NCBI GenBank assembly: GCA_903904835.1
Contig: CAIVEI010000033.1
Coordinates: 1-49,422, forward strand
Length of the DNA: 49,422 nucleotides
Source of the DNA: an uncultured Schlesneria sp.
GTDB lineage: Bacteria > Planctomycetota > Planctomycetia > Planctomycetales > Planctomycetaceae
Direction of reading: 5' to 3'
In this document: positions 17,322 through 25,406 of the stretch, piece by piece
How the letters are laid out: the number at the start of each line of letters is the position of its first letter
Numbering within the stretch: the stretch's first letter is position 1
The notes under the pieces: model-generated
What the model was told of the DNA's origin: nothing
The model's database searches: none
The model's input: the letters and a program-made list of their open reading frames with translations, nothing else
Program-made: the position numbers and the translations under genes

Positions 17322-18218
17322 TCACGAAATTGCAACTTGATTCAGCGAATCGCAGGCTGGCACAACTAAACCACCAGGATTCTGGAGGGTGTTTCTAAGA
17401 GTACCGACAAATTCGCCGGCTTGATATCCGTTGACCAGGCGATGATCGAGTCGAACGAACAAGGGTGCCACGCTTCGAATCACGATCGCGTCCCCTTCGG
17501 CCACTGGACGCATCTCAGCAGGTCCCAGCGTGACGCTGACTCCATACGAGTTTGTTGGAAGACTGCTTGGTTTAAACGAGATCATGGGTGGTGCGTTTGC
17601 AAATCCGAGGTGATTAACAAACGCCCCGCTGCCGTTGATCTCTTCCAATGTCGTGGTGGGAAGCCTGAAGCGATTTGTCAGGAAGAAACCGATTTTTGCC
17701 ATCCGATACACCCATTGCGACCGGAACCATTTCTGCCAGCGGTATCGCCTGTTTTCAGCAGGATTTCCCTTCTTCTGGAGGTTCGCTTCCGTCGCTGCCC
17801 GGACAGCGACGTCTCGCGCTTTTCCCATGAGATAACGGGAAATCTCAACCAGTGACATCTGTTCCGCATGGCGCAAATAGATAACGTTGACTTCGCCCGA
17901 CCGAGTTTCCAGCATTGGCATGGTGATGTGGATGCCGTCATAGGGATGGACGCGTCGACCGACGACGCGACGATTGACCGCAGGATGCTTGTGCATGGCT
18001 TCGACCACAGCTCGGATCAGTACGTGGGCTGTCGAAATAAAAGACCCCGTCTGTCGCTTCTGGTCCGCGACGAATTGCGTCAACGCCTCGGTCTGGATTG
18101 TTGTCCCCCAGATCATTGTCGGATCACAATACGCCGATGCGGTCGCCAGGTAGGTTGTATTGACCCAGCCCAAGTCTTCCAGCGGAACGGAACGGGATTC
18201 TGTCGGCCAGTAATACAC
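17322..18218 (-). CDS. E2/CAT-fold acyltransferase-like protein with HxxxN motif
   Basis: 298 residues from a GTG at 18218 with GAGGAG eight bases upstream. It resembles the catalytic domain of 2-oxoacid dehydrogenase E2 subunits: HVLIRAVVEAMHKHPAVNRR near 65-84, a TMPMLETRSGEVNV stretch, and the active-site block RLDHRLVNGYQAGEFVGTLR at 256-275. There is no lipoyl or peripheral-binding domain, so it is not a normal complex subunit. Catalysis in this fold (E2, CAT, NRPS condensation domains) uses HxxxDG; here it is H259...N263. It is the last gene of a four-gene operon with an ACP and an AMP ligase, so a carrier-bound acyl group is the likely donor. The acceptor is unknown. Confidence 0.8.
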   Translation of the reverse strand: MYYWPTESRSVPLEDLGWVNTTYLATASAYCDPTMIWGTTIQTEALTQFVADQKRQTGSFISTAHVLIRAVVEAMHKHPAVNRRVVGRRVHPYDGIHITMPMLETRSGEVNVIYLRHAEQMSLVEISRYLMGKARDVAVRAATEANLQKKGNPAENRRYRWQKWFRSQWVYRMAKIGFFLTNRFRLPTTTLEEINGSGAFVNHLGFANAPPMISFKPSSLPTNSYGVSVTLGPAEMRPVAEGDAIVIRSVAPLFVRLDHRLVNGYQAGEFVGTLRNTLQNPGGLVVPACDSLNQVAIS

Positions 18219-18232
18219 CTTGAGACTCCTCG

Positions 18233-18487
18233 TTACCGCTGTTGACCCGCGATCCGACTCTCAATCAGCCGTGAAATCGTGGCTGGCGTTTCGAAGACAT
18301 CGGGTGTGATGTCTTCGAATTCCAGGCGGAGACCTAACTCCGTTTCGACAAACACGAGCAGGTCCATCATCATCAACGAATCAATGATGCCTGACTCCTG
18401 TAATTCCGTGTCACCCGCGATAGACGTCTGGCCTGTTGCGGAAACGAGAAATCCGACGATTTTCTGCTGTATCTCGGCGGCGTTCAT
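18233..18487 (-). CDS. stand-alone acyl carrier protein
   Basis: An 84-residue acidic protein of carrier-protein size. The phosphopantetheine serine is S37 in GIIDSLMMMDLLVFVE, followed by the helix III region LEFEDITPDVFETPATI typical of ACP/PCP. Its ATG overlaps the ligase stop (ATGA), which indicates translational coupling, and the acyltransferase begins 14 bases downstream. It probably receives the acyl or aminoacyl group from the ligase. Sequence resembles ACPs of D-alanyl- or fatty-acyl-type ligase systems more than FabD-type fatty acid synthase ACP. No phosphopantetheinyl transferase is in the window. Confidence 0.9.
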   Translation of the reverse strand: MNAAEIQQKIVGFLVSATGQTSIAGDTELQESGIIDSLMMMDLLVFVETELGLRLEFEDITPDVFETPATISRLIESRIAGQQR

Positions 18488-20148
18488 GGATTGCCCCCTT
18501 TCGTAATGGAAGGGACGACGACTTGTCCCGCTCCTGTCATTTTCGATTCTCGTTCGGCGACCTGTGTTAACAGGGGCCGATCGACTTTTAATGAGGAATT
18601 TAACGGCATTGAGTCCAGCAAACGGACGAAACCCGGAACCATGTGTCGTGGCAGTGCCTCACGGCATCTTGAAATGATTTCCGCATGCGTCAGGACATCC
18701 GCCCCAGTCAAAAACAGCGCCAGGCGGGTACCGACCTGGGGGGCTTCGAATGCCACCGCGACCGCCTGGCTGGCCGATAAGACTCGGACCGCAAACTCTT
18801 CCAGGTCGGCTGGATGAACTCGAAATCCCGCAATCTTGACGATCGCGTTTTGACGGCCTCGGTGATAGATCCAGCCTTCACTATCGGTTTCCGCCAGGTC
18901 TCCTGTCAGTAGCCACCCATTGCTGATTTTCTCAGCGGTCGAGGCTTCATCCTGCCAGTAACCCAGCATGACATTCGAACCACGTGCCCGAAGCTCACCT
19001 GTCGTTCCGGTGGCGACTGGATTGCCTGTTTCGTTGACCACTTCCAACTCGACCCCAGGTATGGCCTTGCCGATGCAGCCAGACGGCAGGTTCTGAAACC
19101 GGTCTGGAGGAACATACGCGAGCCGTGCTGTCGCTTCGGTCTGCCCGTACATGAGAAATAGACGAGCCGGCGAAATCCGTTTGGCCAACTCGACTGCCAG
19201 ATCATAAGGTAACGCCCCTCCGGCGACGGCCAGATATCGCAGTGATGGCAATTCGCTTCGGTCGAGCGACGTGCGATCAAGTAACACACGCACGAGGTCT
19301 GGAACGGCGGAAAGGCTCGTCGCCTGGTAAGACTTGATGGCGTTAATCAGGGTTTCAGGGAACAGAGTCGAACCATCGAGAATCAAAGTCGCACCTGCCA
19401 GAAGATGCGACTGTAGTACCGAGTTTCCAAACGCGTGGTAGAACGGCAGAACGCACAGTGGTCGATCCTGCGAATTGATCTCGAGATATTGTTGAATCGA
19501 GGCGGCGTTTGAAATCAGGTTTTGATGGCTGAGCATCACCCCCTTGGGGTCACCAGTCGACCCGGACGTGAAGAAGATCGCAGCCAGACCATTTCCACCC
19601 ACGTTTTGTGCGGGCAATTGATTTATTGAATCGCTGAACGTTCCGTTGAGCGTCACTGAATATGACGGAATCTGTTCGTCCAATGAGGCGGGACGTTTCG
19701 CCGCCGACGCAATCACAACAGTCGACGCTTCTGTCGACTCAATAATTCGCTCCAGCGCCTGACGCTCCATTTTGGGAGGCACAGGAACGACCACTCCGCC
19801 TGCCAGCAATGTCCCGTAGAATGCTGCGATATACTCGAAGCAGTTAGGAAGCACGACCACGACGCGTGCGCCCGGAATAAAGCCGGGACTGGATTGGAGG
19901 GCGATGGCAACTCGCAATGCCGCGATCGACAGGTCGCCGTAGCTCGATTCTGCACCCTTGGTCAAAATGGCCGACTGGTCGACATTCCGACTCGCTGCAC
20001 TCAGAAACTGCATTCCAAGATGGTCAGTCTGGCGCTCGCTGAATTCTATGAAACCTGTCGAGAGACTGGACGTTCTGGTTCCGTCCGCCTTCAGAATCAG
20101 CAGATTTGCAGGAAACCGACGTCCGGTCGACATGTTCGGTAATTCCAT
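18484..20148 (-). CDS. AMP-forming acyl/aminoacyl ligase (ANL superfamily)
   Basis: 554 residues from the ATG at 20148; a second ATG at 20133 is equally plausible. The adenylation motifs are in order: TSGSTGDPKG at 194-203, MYGQTEA at 333-339, TGDLAE at 415-420, the hinge GRQNAIVKIAGFRVHP at 431-446, and the catalytic A10 lysine K521 in SSLKVDR. It activates a carboxylate with ATP and, given the overlapping ACP gene, most likely loads it onto that carrier. I cannot tell a fatty acid from an amino acid substrate by eye. It starts 15 bases after the hydrolase stop, so all four genes form one transcription unit. Confidence 0.9.
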   Translation of the reverse strand: MELPNMSTGRRFPANLLILKADGTRTSSLSTGFIEFSERQTDHLGMQFLSAASRNVDQSAILTKGAESSYGDLSIAALRVAIALQSSPGFIPGARVVVVLPNCFEYIAAFYGTLLAGGVVVPVPPKMERQALERIIESTEASTVVIASAAKRPASLDEQIPSYSVTLNGTFSDSINQLPAQNVGGNGLAAIFFTSGSTGDPKGVMLSHQNLISNAASIQQYLEINSQDRPLCVLPFYHAFGNSVLQSHLLAGATLILDGSTLFPETLINAIKSYQATSLSAVPDLVRVLLDRTSLDRSELPSLRYLAVAGGALPYDLAVELAKRISPARLFLMYGQTEATARLAYVPPDRFQNLPSGCIGKAIPGVELEVVNETGNPVATGTTGELRARGSNVMLGYWQDEASTAEKISNGWLLTGDLAETDSEGWIYHRGRQNAIVKIAGFRVHPADLEEFAVRVLSASQAVAVAFEAPQVGTRLALFLTGADVLTHAEIISRCREALPRHMVPGFVRLLDSMPLNSSLKVDRPLLTQVAERESKMTGAGQVVVPSITKGGNP

Positions 20149-20163
20149 CGATTTGACAGAGAA

Positions 20164-20892
20164 CTACCTGCGCACTGGCAGAGGGGGAAGGGTGCCGATC
20201 ATTGTGGCATCGGAAGATGAAACCATCGCAGGCTGACGCGAAACGACCGCTCCCGTCGCCATCTCACGCATGGCGGTCGTGCTGCCGATTGCAAAATGGT
20301 TTCGCTTTAATTGACTGGCGAACTCGGGAAATTCTTTGACGTCGATGTTGTGGATGATCGTACAAGGACTTTCGGCTTCGACCGGAATTCCTCGAAACAT
20401 GGGGATCATATCGAGCTTGCGTGACGCATAGTAGTTAATGCAATAGTCGACATTTCCGGGTACCGGCGTCCCAAGTGTCGATTCGATCAAGACCATCGTC
20501 TGCACTCCGATACCATACGTCTCGAGTCGTTGGGCAAGTACGCAAGCGGCATCAGCCCCGCTGCTATATCCAACGATGATGACACCACCAGCCATTTTAC
20601 ATCGCTGATGAGCACATGCAATTTTCCTCGCTGTGGCGCCCGCTTCCCAGCCGTAGATAATCGTGGGAGCATATCCGAGGCAGCGAAACTCGTCCGCCAG
20701 CGCATTCGCCCCTGGCCAATATCCAAGTCCCCCCCGAATCAAAATGACGTCTTGTCGACCGCAGCAGTCGGAATGACCGATCGTTCCCTGTGCCTGAGCA
20801 CTGGAAGAGACACAAATCGCTAAAATCGCCAAAAGCAGGAGCCGCCTTAACCTTCCTTCTGTCCGTAAAATCCGGCAAATTAATTCGGCCAT
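20164..20892 (-). CDS. exported alpha/beta hydrolase (VirJ/thioesterase-like)
   Basis: 242 residues from the ATG at 20892; the TTG three codons earlier is less likely. An N-terminal signal peptide (RRLLLLAILAICVSSSAQA) sends it to the periplasm. The nucleophile elbow is GYSSG (108-112, S110), followed by GADAACVLAQRL. An oxyanion-type strand (DVILIRGGLGYWPGAN) and a late HNIDVKEF / RNHFAIG histidine complete a serine hydrolase pattern, similar in style to VirJ-type domains. It is the first gene of the ligase-ACP-acyltransferase operon. Cleavage of an ester or amide of the final product outside the cytoplasm is one possible role (inference). Confidence 0.78.
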   Translation of the reverse strand: MAELICRILRTEGRLRRLLLLAILAICVSSSAQAQGTIGHSDCCGRQDVILIRGGLGYWPGANALADEFRCLGYAPTIIYGWEAGATARKIACAHQRCKMAGGVIIVGYSSGADAACVLAQRLETYGIGVQTMVLIESTLGTPVPGNVDYCINYYASRKLDMIPMFRGIPVEAESPCTIIHNIDVKEFPEFASQLKRNHFAIGSTTAMREMATGAVVSRQPAMVSSSDATMIGTLPPLPVRR

Positions 20893-21520
20893 TTGTCTCA
20901 AACCTTTTTCAGCTCTTTTTTCATCTTCGGTGGAATCTGCCGACCACCACCGGCAAAATCCGCTCGCCCTTGTTCATTTTGATGCCAGCGATTCACGTCA
21001 GTACCGGTCGATGACCTGAAAACACCGCAAAAACGGAATATCTGGTAGTCAATATCATCGGCACTTTAAGCACCTTGACGCGAGACTCATTGTCGCACCA
21101 GACACCGCATCCTGAAAATTCGCTTCAACTTCACGCTTAATCAGTTGGATCTGCTTATTCGGAATGGCAGGAAAACCGGGAGTGATTGCCGCAATGCGTC
21201 CGACACGACCGGATGTTGGATTGATTTCTGGCGGATTAACAGGACCAGACCTCCAAATTCCGCAGAAAAGAGGTGGGTTAATGAGGCGTGCGCCCTTTCG
21301 CCGCAATACATTACGATTGTTGACGAACTTGAAATGGTGTTTTATTGAGGTCCGAAGATTCTGGGTCGTGCCGAGCCTGACTTTGGTCTGGCAGTGCTTT
21401 TCGAACGGCAAATCAAAAAAACGAGAATCTGCGAGTCGACGGAGGCCCCGGCTTCAGTAGAACACCGTTTCCAAAGAAATGGCTGCTGCAGTGTTTGCAA
21501 CTTTCGGCGAGGGATCAGGA
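20893..21520. other. divergent intergenic region between hydrolase operon and dioxygenase
   Basis: 628 bp separate the divergent start codons. A minus-strand open frame (21055-21411, 118 codons) and plus-strand frames over the same bases have no motif I know and no clear ribosome-binding site. The gap is long enough to hold two promoters and a regulator site, but I saw no strong palindrome. Confidence 0.45.
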
Positions 21521-22486
21521 ATGGAGATTAATGTTTCAACACTCGAAGGATTCAACGAGCTTCCACTGGTGGTACAGCCCGTCGATGTGGGGCGGTGTTC
21601 CGCAGAAGATCTTGTTGCATTTATTTCGGATCGACACGAGTGGCTGAAATCGACCTTGCATCGGCACGGCGGAGTCCTCTTTCGAGGGTTCGTGGTTCGT
21701 GAAATTGACGAGTTTCAGCGAGTTTCCCAGGCTGCTGTTCCTGAACTGAAGCCGTACGTGGAAGGCCAATCGCCCAGGACAAAGGTTGCTGACAACGTCT
21801 ACACGTCGACAGAATTTCCGCCCCAATATCGGATCACGCTGCACAATGAACTTTCCTATGCCAAATCTCCTCCGAAACGAATCATTTTTCACTGCCATGT
21901 TCAGCCTGTCGACCGAGGCGAAACTCCGATCGTTGATTGCCGTAAGGTCTATCAGAAAATGGATCGAGAACTGCGAGATCGATTCGAACGGCTTGGCGTC
22001 AAATACGTCAAGACGATGCATGGTCAGGAGCGTGGACTCGGGAAATCCTGGATGGACCATTTCGAGACCAATGACCGAAGTGTTGTCGAAGAATATTTGC
22101 ATGAGAACGACATTGAATATGAATGGTCCGCTAATGGGACCCTGCGAACCTGGTCGATTCGGCCTTCTGTTCAACGCCATCCACTTACGGGCGAAATGCA
22201 TTGGTTCAACCAGGCGAATTTATGGCACGTGACGAATCTTGATGAACGGCACCGTCGACCGTTACTCGATCGTTGTGGCATCGACAATCTTCCAACTCAT
22301 GCTTTTTATGGTGACGGCAGCACGATTCCTGACGAAGATCTGGATCGAGTCAGAGAAGTCCTGTGGAACGAATCGGTGATGTTCCCCTGGCTCCAGGGAG
22401 ATGTCCTCGTCCTCGACAATCACCTCGTCGCGCATGGGCGAAACGCTTATTCTGGTCCACGCAAGATTTTGGTGGCGATGGGTTGA
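21521..22486 (+). CDS. TauD/TfdA-family (SyrP-like) Fe(II)/2-oxoglutarate dioxygenase
   Basis: 321 residues from the ATG at 21521, with GAGGG seven bases upstream. The iron facial triad is H108-x-E110 (LHNELSY) and H305 (DNHLVAHGRN), and the 2-oxoglutarate arginine is R314 in SGPRKI. The HNE form (Glu rather than Asp) and the sequence around HGGVLFRGF and ETPIVDCRKVY resemble the SyrP-like branch, whose members hydroxylate amino acids, some of them carrier-bound. It is divergent from the ligase-ACP operon, so it may modify the same intermediate. The 3' end overlaps the convergent gene by 40 bp. Confidence 0.87.
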   Translation: MEINVSTLEGFNELPLVVQPVDVGRCSAEDLVAFISDRHEWLKSTLHRHGGVLFRGFVVREIDEFQRVSQAAVPELKPYVEGQSPRTKVADNVYTSTEFPPQYRITLHNELSYAKSPPKRIIFHCHVQPVDRGETPIVDCRKVYQKMDRELRDRFERLGVKYVKTMHGQERGLGKSWMDHFETNDRSVVEEYLHENDIEYEWSANGTLRTWSIRPSVQRHPLTGEMHWFNQANLWHVTNLDERHRRPLLDRCGIDNLPTHAFYGDGSTIPDEDLDRVREVLWNESVMFPWLQGDVLVLDNHLVAHGRNAYSGPRKILVAMG

Positions 22487-22770
22487 TTTTTGATTTTGCT
22501 GACGGTCAACACGCCCCAATTTAGGTGAATCGGGCTGATCTTCTCGCGATGTTCCAGATTTGACTTCTCTTGGCCGAAACCACTTTTTCGCCATTCCTCA
22601 GTGACATCAAGCGGACTGGAATCCATTGACAGGTTAAACTGCTTGCCCAGTTCCACTTCGATCAATCGCGAAGGCTTGTCGCCTTTATCCTGTGCCTTAG
22701 AATCTCGCCCGAGTGAAATTCCGGACAACAATGCTCCCGCGAAACTGGTGAACAATGTTCGACGTTTCAT
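22447..22770 (-). CDS. small exported protein, function unknown
   Basis: 107 residues from the ATG at 22770, preceded by GGAAAG. An N-terminal twin-residue signal-like segment (MKRRTLFTSFAGALLSGISLG) suggests export, possibly by Tat. The remainder is polar with no known domain. Its last 40 bases overlap the end of the convergent dioxygenase gene. It is the last gene of the run that starts with larC. The longer frame to 22890 is not supported. Confidence 0.55.
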   Translation of the reverse strand: MKRRTLFTSFAGALLSGISLGRDSKAQDKGDKPSRLIEVELGKQFNLSMDSSPLDVTEEWRKSGFGQEKSNLEHREKISPIHLNWGVLTVSKIKNQPIATKILRGPE

Positions 22771-22825
22771 GCTTCTTTCCGTTTCATGTAGCGGACAAAA
22801 GAAACCATCGTATGAAAACTCGTGT

Positions 22826-23188
22826 TCAATGATGTCCTTGGTTCGCAGGTTCGGGCATTTGTGAAACTTCAAATTTCTTGATTCGTTCAACCGCCCAAAG
22901 GTAGGTCACGCCGCTCGTTGTCGTCACGAGCACGTAGCTGGGAAAATATTGAACCCGAGTTGCATTGAATGATAATACCGTCGATTCCTCAGTATTCGCT
23001 GTTTTCGATGTGATCAGATTAAAAGAGACCGTAAGCTTACCGGTGACATCAGTCGAAGCGGCAGAACGGTTACTGTTGCTGGACGTGTAGACCAGCCCAC
23101 CGATGGCCGCGATAAGTGCAGCGGAAAGCGAAACAACACAAATCAAAGTGGCGGAGTTCTTGGGAGCGATAGGGGTTTCATCGACCAT
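22826..23188 (-). CDS. small membrane-anchored protein, function unknown
   Basis: 120 residues from the ATG at 23188, which has AGGGA at good distance; a further ATG at 23227 lacks one. One N-terminal membrane helix (ATLICVVSLSAALIAAIGGLVY) is followed by a Ser/Thr-rich domain of about 90 residues that probably faces the periplasm. No recognised domain. It lies between the TPR-like gene (57-bp gap) and the small exported protein. Confidence 0.6.
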   Translation of the reverse strand: MVDETPIAPKNSATLICVVSLSAALIAAIGGLVYTSSNSNRSAASTDVTGKLTVSFNLITSKTANTEESTVLSFNATRVQYFPSYVLVTTTSGVTYLWAVERIKKFEVSQMPEPANQGHH

Positions 23189-23245
23189 TGAAGTCCCTGA
23201 AAGGTTAATGTTGTTAAACCGCGACATGTCGGCGTGTGTATGCCA

Positions 23246-23737
23246 TCATTCGCCGAGCGATTCGCTGGGGGGAATTGGTACAACTCGTAGCGTCGCGAGC
23301 AAAATTTCTCTGTCTTTTGCGTCATCCAGCGCTGCGATCAGCGACTCTGCTTCCTTGTAAAGTGCTCGATGACCACTTTTGTCGCCAATGCAGGCTGCGA
23401 CGTTGGCTGCGATCGTGCGATACATCGCGACCTCCCATGCCTCGCACTGAGCCGACGCGAAGAATGGATTGGGATCTTGGAGATACTTTGCAGCACGTAC
23501 TGGGTCACCGAGCAATGCGTAGACATGGGCCAGCAAAAGTTCAGCATGAGCCTTGTTGTTCTCGTTACCGACAATAGACCACAAGTGCATGGCAGCATGC
23601 GCGGCATGCAACATCTCATGGTTTTCTGCCTGCGTCCGATCCAGCTTTTCCGACAGTTCCCAAGCTTTGTTATTCGCTCGTGCTGCAATCCGGCGTTGCC
23701 ATGTCGCGAGTTCTTCAGGACTGTATTGTTGAGACAT
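23246..23737 (-). CDS. conserved hypothetical TPR-like helical protein
   Basis: 163 residues, ATG at 23737. It consists of amphipathic helix pairs (AHAAMHLWSIVGNENNKAHA, HVYALLGDPVRAAKYL, AEAWEVAMYRTIAANVAACI-like) that resemble TPR repeats, with no signal peptide. I do not know a function, though I recall such proteins being widely conserved in bacteria. It starts 57 bp after larC on the same strand and is probably co-transcribed. Confidence 0.68.
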   Translation of the reverse strand: MSQQYSPEELATWQRRIAARANNKAWELSEKLDRTQAENHEMLHAAHAAMHLWSIVGNENNKAHAELLLAHVYALLGDPVRAAKYLQDPNPFFASAQCEAWEVAMYRTIAANVAACIGDKSGHRALYKEAESLIAALDDAKDREILLATLRVVPIPPSESLGE

Positions 23738-23794
23738 GAATTCAATCCTCAGTCTTCATGCATCTGCACCTGTCATTTTTCCTGCAGATAACCG

Positions 23795-25129
23795 TCAATG
23801 GTCGTGATCATGGTCATGGTCGTGATCGTGATCATGGTCATGGTCGTGATCGTGGTCGTGGGCACAATCATGATCGTGGTCATGTTCATGTTCGCATTCC
23901 TCGCCGTCATGACCGTGGTCATGATCATGTTCGTCATCGTCGTCATCATCTTCTTCTTCGAGATGAAATGCGAACTGAGCAGCCATATAAACATCCCGCA
24001 ACGGCAGGTCGTGAGCTTTCGCAATTTCGACGCAATCGTCGTATTCGGGTTTGAAAACTGCAGGCTCTTCGTCTCGCCAGCCGACCTTCCCTTTGATCGG
24101 GCCGAAATCGGTTTCGACGGTATAGCCCATCCGCTCACGGATCGAACGTTGGATTCGTTGACGACGGATTCCAAACGTCTGCGTTTCGCTGAACAGGATT
24201 GTTTCGAGCTTCCCGACATCTTCAAGCTTGGAAATCACACTGAGCGTAATCGCAGGGCGGTCTTTCTTCATCTGAATCGGGGTCGTGAAGACATCGAGTG
24301 CCCCGGCGGCGAGCAACTTTCGCTTGGTGTAACCCAGAACTTCTCCTGTGATATCGTCGAGATTTGTTTCCAATAGCATTACGGTGTCGGCCGAACCTTC
24401 GACACCCGTCGTTTCGCCAATAATCAGTCGCAAAACGTTGGCTCGTCCTTCGAGTTCACGCGTTCCTGCTCCATAACCAATCGTTTCGATTGTCATCTCG
24501 GGAAGTGAATCAACGAAGTTACTGACCAGCGTCTTGACGATGGCCGCACCCGTCGGAGTTGTCAGTTCCGCGTCGATCGGAACGTTTGCCAGGGGGACGC
24601 CTTTTAATAGCTCAGCCGTTCCAGGTGTCGGGATCGAACAAACACCATGTGCGATCTTCACTTGTCCTCGGCCGGTCGGAACTCGGCTGCAATACAACTC
24701 TTCCACGTCGAGTAAATCAAAACCGATGGCAGCGGCAACGATATCAACAATTGAATCGATCGCTCCCACTTCATGAAAATGAATCTGATCGACAGTCGTA
24801 CCGTGAACTTTCGCTTCGGCTTCCGCCACAACGTGGAAAATTCGAAGAGCCAGATCGCGCTGATTATCATTCAGCCCTTCCGACCTGTTGATGATCTGAC
24901 GAATATCGCTGAGATGCCGATGAGCGTGCTGTTCGGGATGTTCAACACGAAAATGTTTCGCACGAAATCCACACCGGTCAACTTCCTCAATGTGTAATTT
25001 GACACCAGGGAGACCGAGCGATTCGATGCCGGCATGAAGAATGTCCAGATCAAGTCCTGCATCGATCAGGGCCGCAACCGTCATGTCCCCGCTGATCCCT
25101 GAGGCACAATCCAAATAGGCGATTCGCAT
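23795..25129 (-). CDS. larC: nickel-pincer cofactor biosynthesis protein LarC with His/Asp-rich tail
   Basis: 444 residues from the ATG at 25129 (AGGA nine bases upstream); the open frame continues to 25765 but only as a shadow of argJ. The N-terminal MRIAYLDCASGISGDMTVAA, FHEVGAIDSIVDIV and TTPTGAAIVKTL blocks identify LarC, which inserts nickel into the pyridinium-3,5-bisthiocarboxylate cofactor of lactate racemase-type enzymes. The whole protein is in one frame, unlike the frameshifted Lactobacillus gene. After about residue 390 the tail is E/D-rich and then His/Asp alternating, with about 19 His in all. It may store nickel. LarA, LarB and LarE are not in the window. Confidence 0.93.
   Translation of the reverse strand: MRIAYLDCASGISGDMTVAALIDAGLDLDILHAGIESLGLPGVKLHIEEVDRCGFRAKHFRVEHPEQHAHRHLSDIRQIINRSEGLNDNQRDLALRIFHVVAEAEAKVHGTTVDQIHFHEVGAIDSIVDIVAAAIGFDLLDVEELYCSRVPTGRGQVKIAHGVCSIPTPGTAELLKGVPLANVPIDAELTTPTGAAIVKTLVSNFVDSLPEMTIETIGYGAGTRELEGRANVLRLIIGETTGVEGSADTVMLLETNLDDITGEVLGYTKRKLLAAGALDVFTTPIQMKKDRPAITLSVISKLEDVGKLETILFSETQTFGIRRQRIQRSIRERMGYTVETDFGPIKGKVGWRDEEPAVFKPEYDDCVEIAKAHDLPLRDVYMAAQFAFHLEEEDDDDDDEHDHDHGHDGEECEHEHDHDHDCAHDHDHDHDHDHDHDHDHDHDH
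23798..23860 (-). repeat. (His-Asp)n coding repeat at the larC 3' end
   Basis: 21 codons alternate His and Asp. Both CAT/CAC and GAT/GAC are mixed, so it is not a simple perfect DNA microsatellite. Confidence 0.85.
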
Positions 25130-25406
25130 GCAAAGTTTCCTGAGAAATGATCTGAAAACGGCTGGCGTTGTTTGAGCCAGCATCCGTGGTTGATATTTCG
25201 AGACTGATCGTACCTGGCACAGCCGCGGGCGGAGTCTATCAAGGTTCCCGCGATCCGGTCGAGGGTCACGGTCACGAACTTTTTCGTCTTCTTTACGAAA
25301 CGTCCGTGCACGATAGCCACGAACCATGCCGAAACGGTATTTTAAACGGCTCGTCTCGCACAATCCCTTATCAACATCAAAAACGTCGCAAGGAACGAAC
25401 GCGATT

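Noticed and set aside
17322-18218. true 2-oxoacid dehydrogenase E2 subunit
   Set aside because: No lipoyl domain, no peripheral-subunit-binding domain, no E1/E3 genes nearby, and the HxxxD motif is altered.
21055-21411. 118-codon minus-strand frame in the divergent gap
   Set aside because: No recognised motif, no ribosome-binding site and competing frames on the other strand; I could not support it.
23798-24376. 192-codon plus-strand frame starting with Val/Met/Ile repeats
   Set aside because: It is the complement of the His/Asp tail and C-terminal part of larC, with no independent signals.
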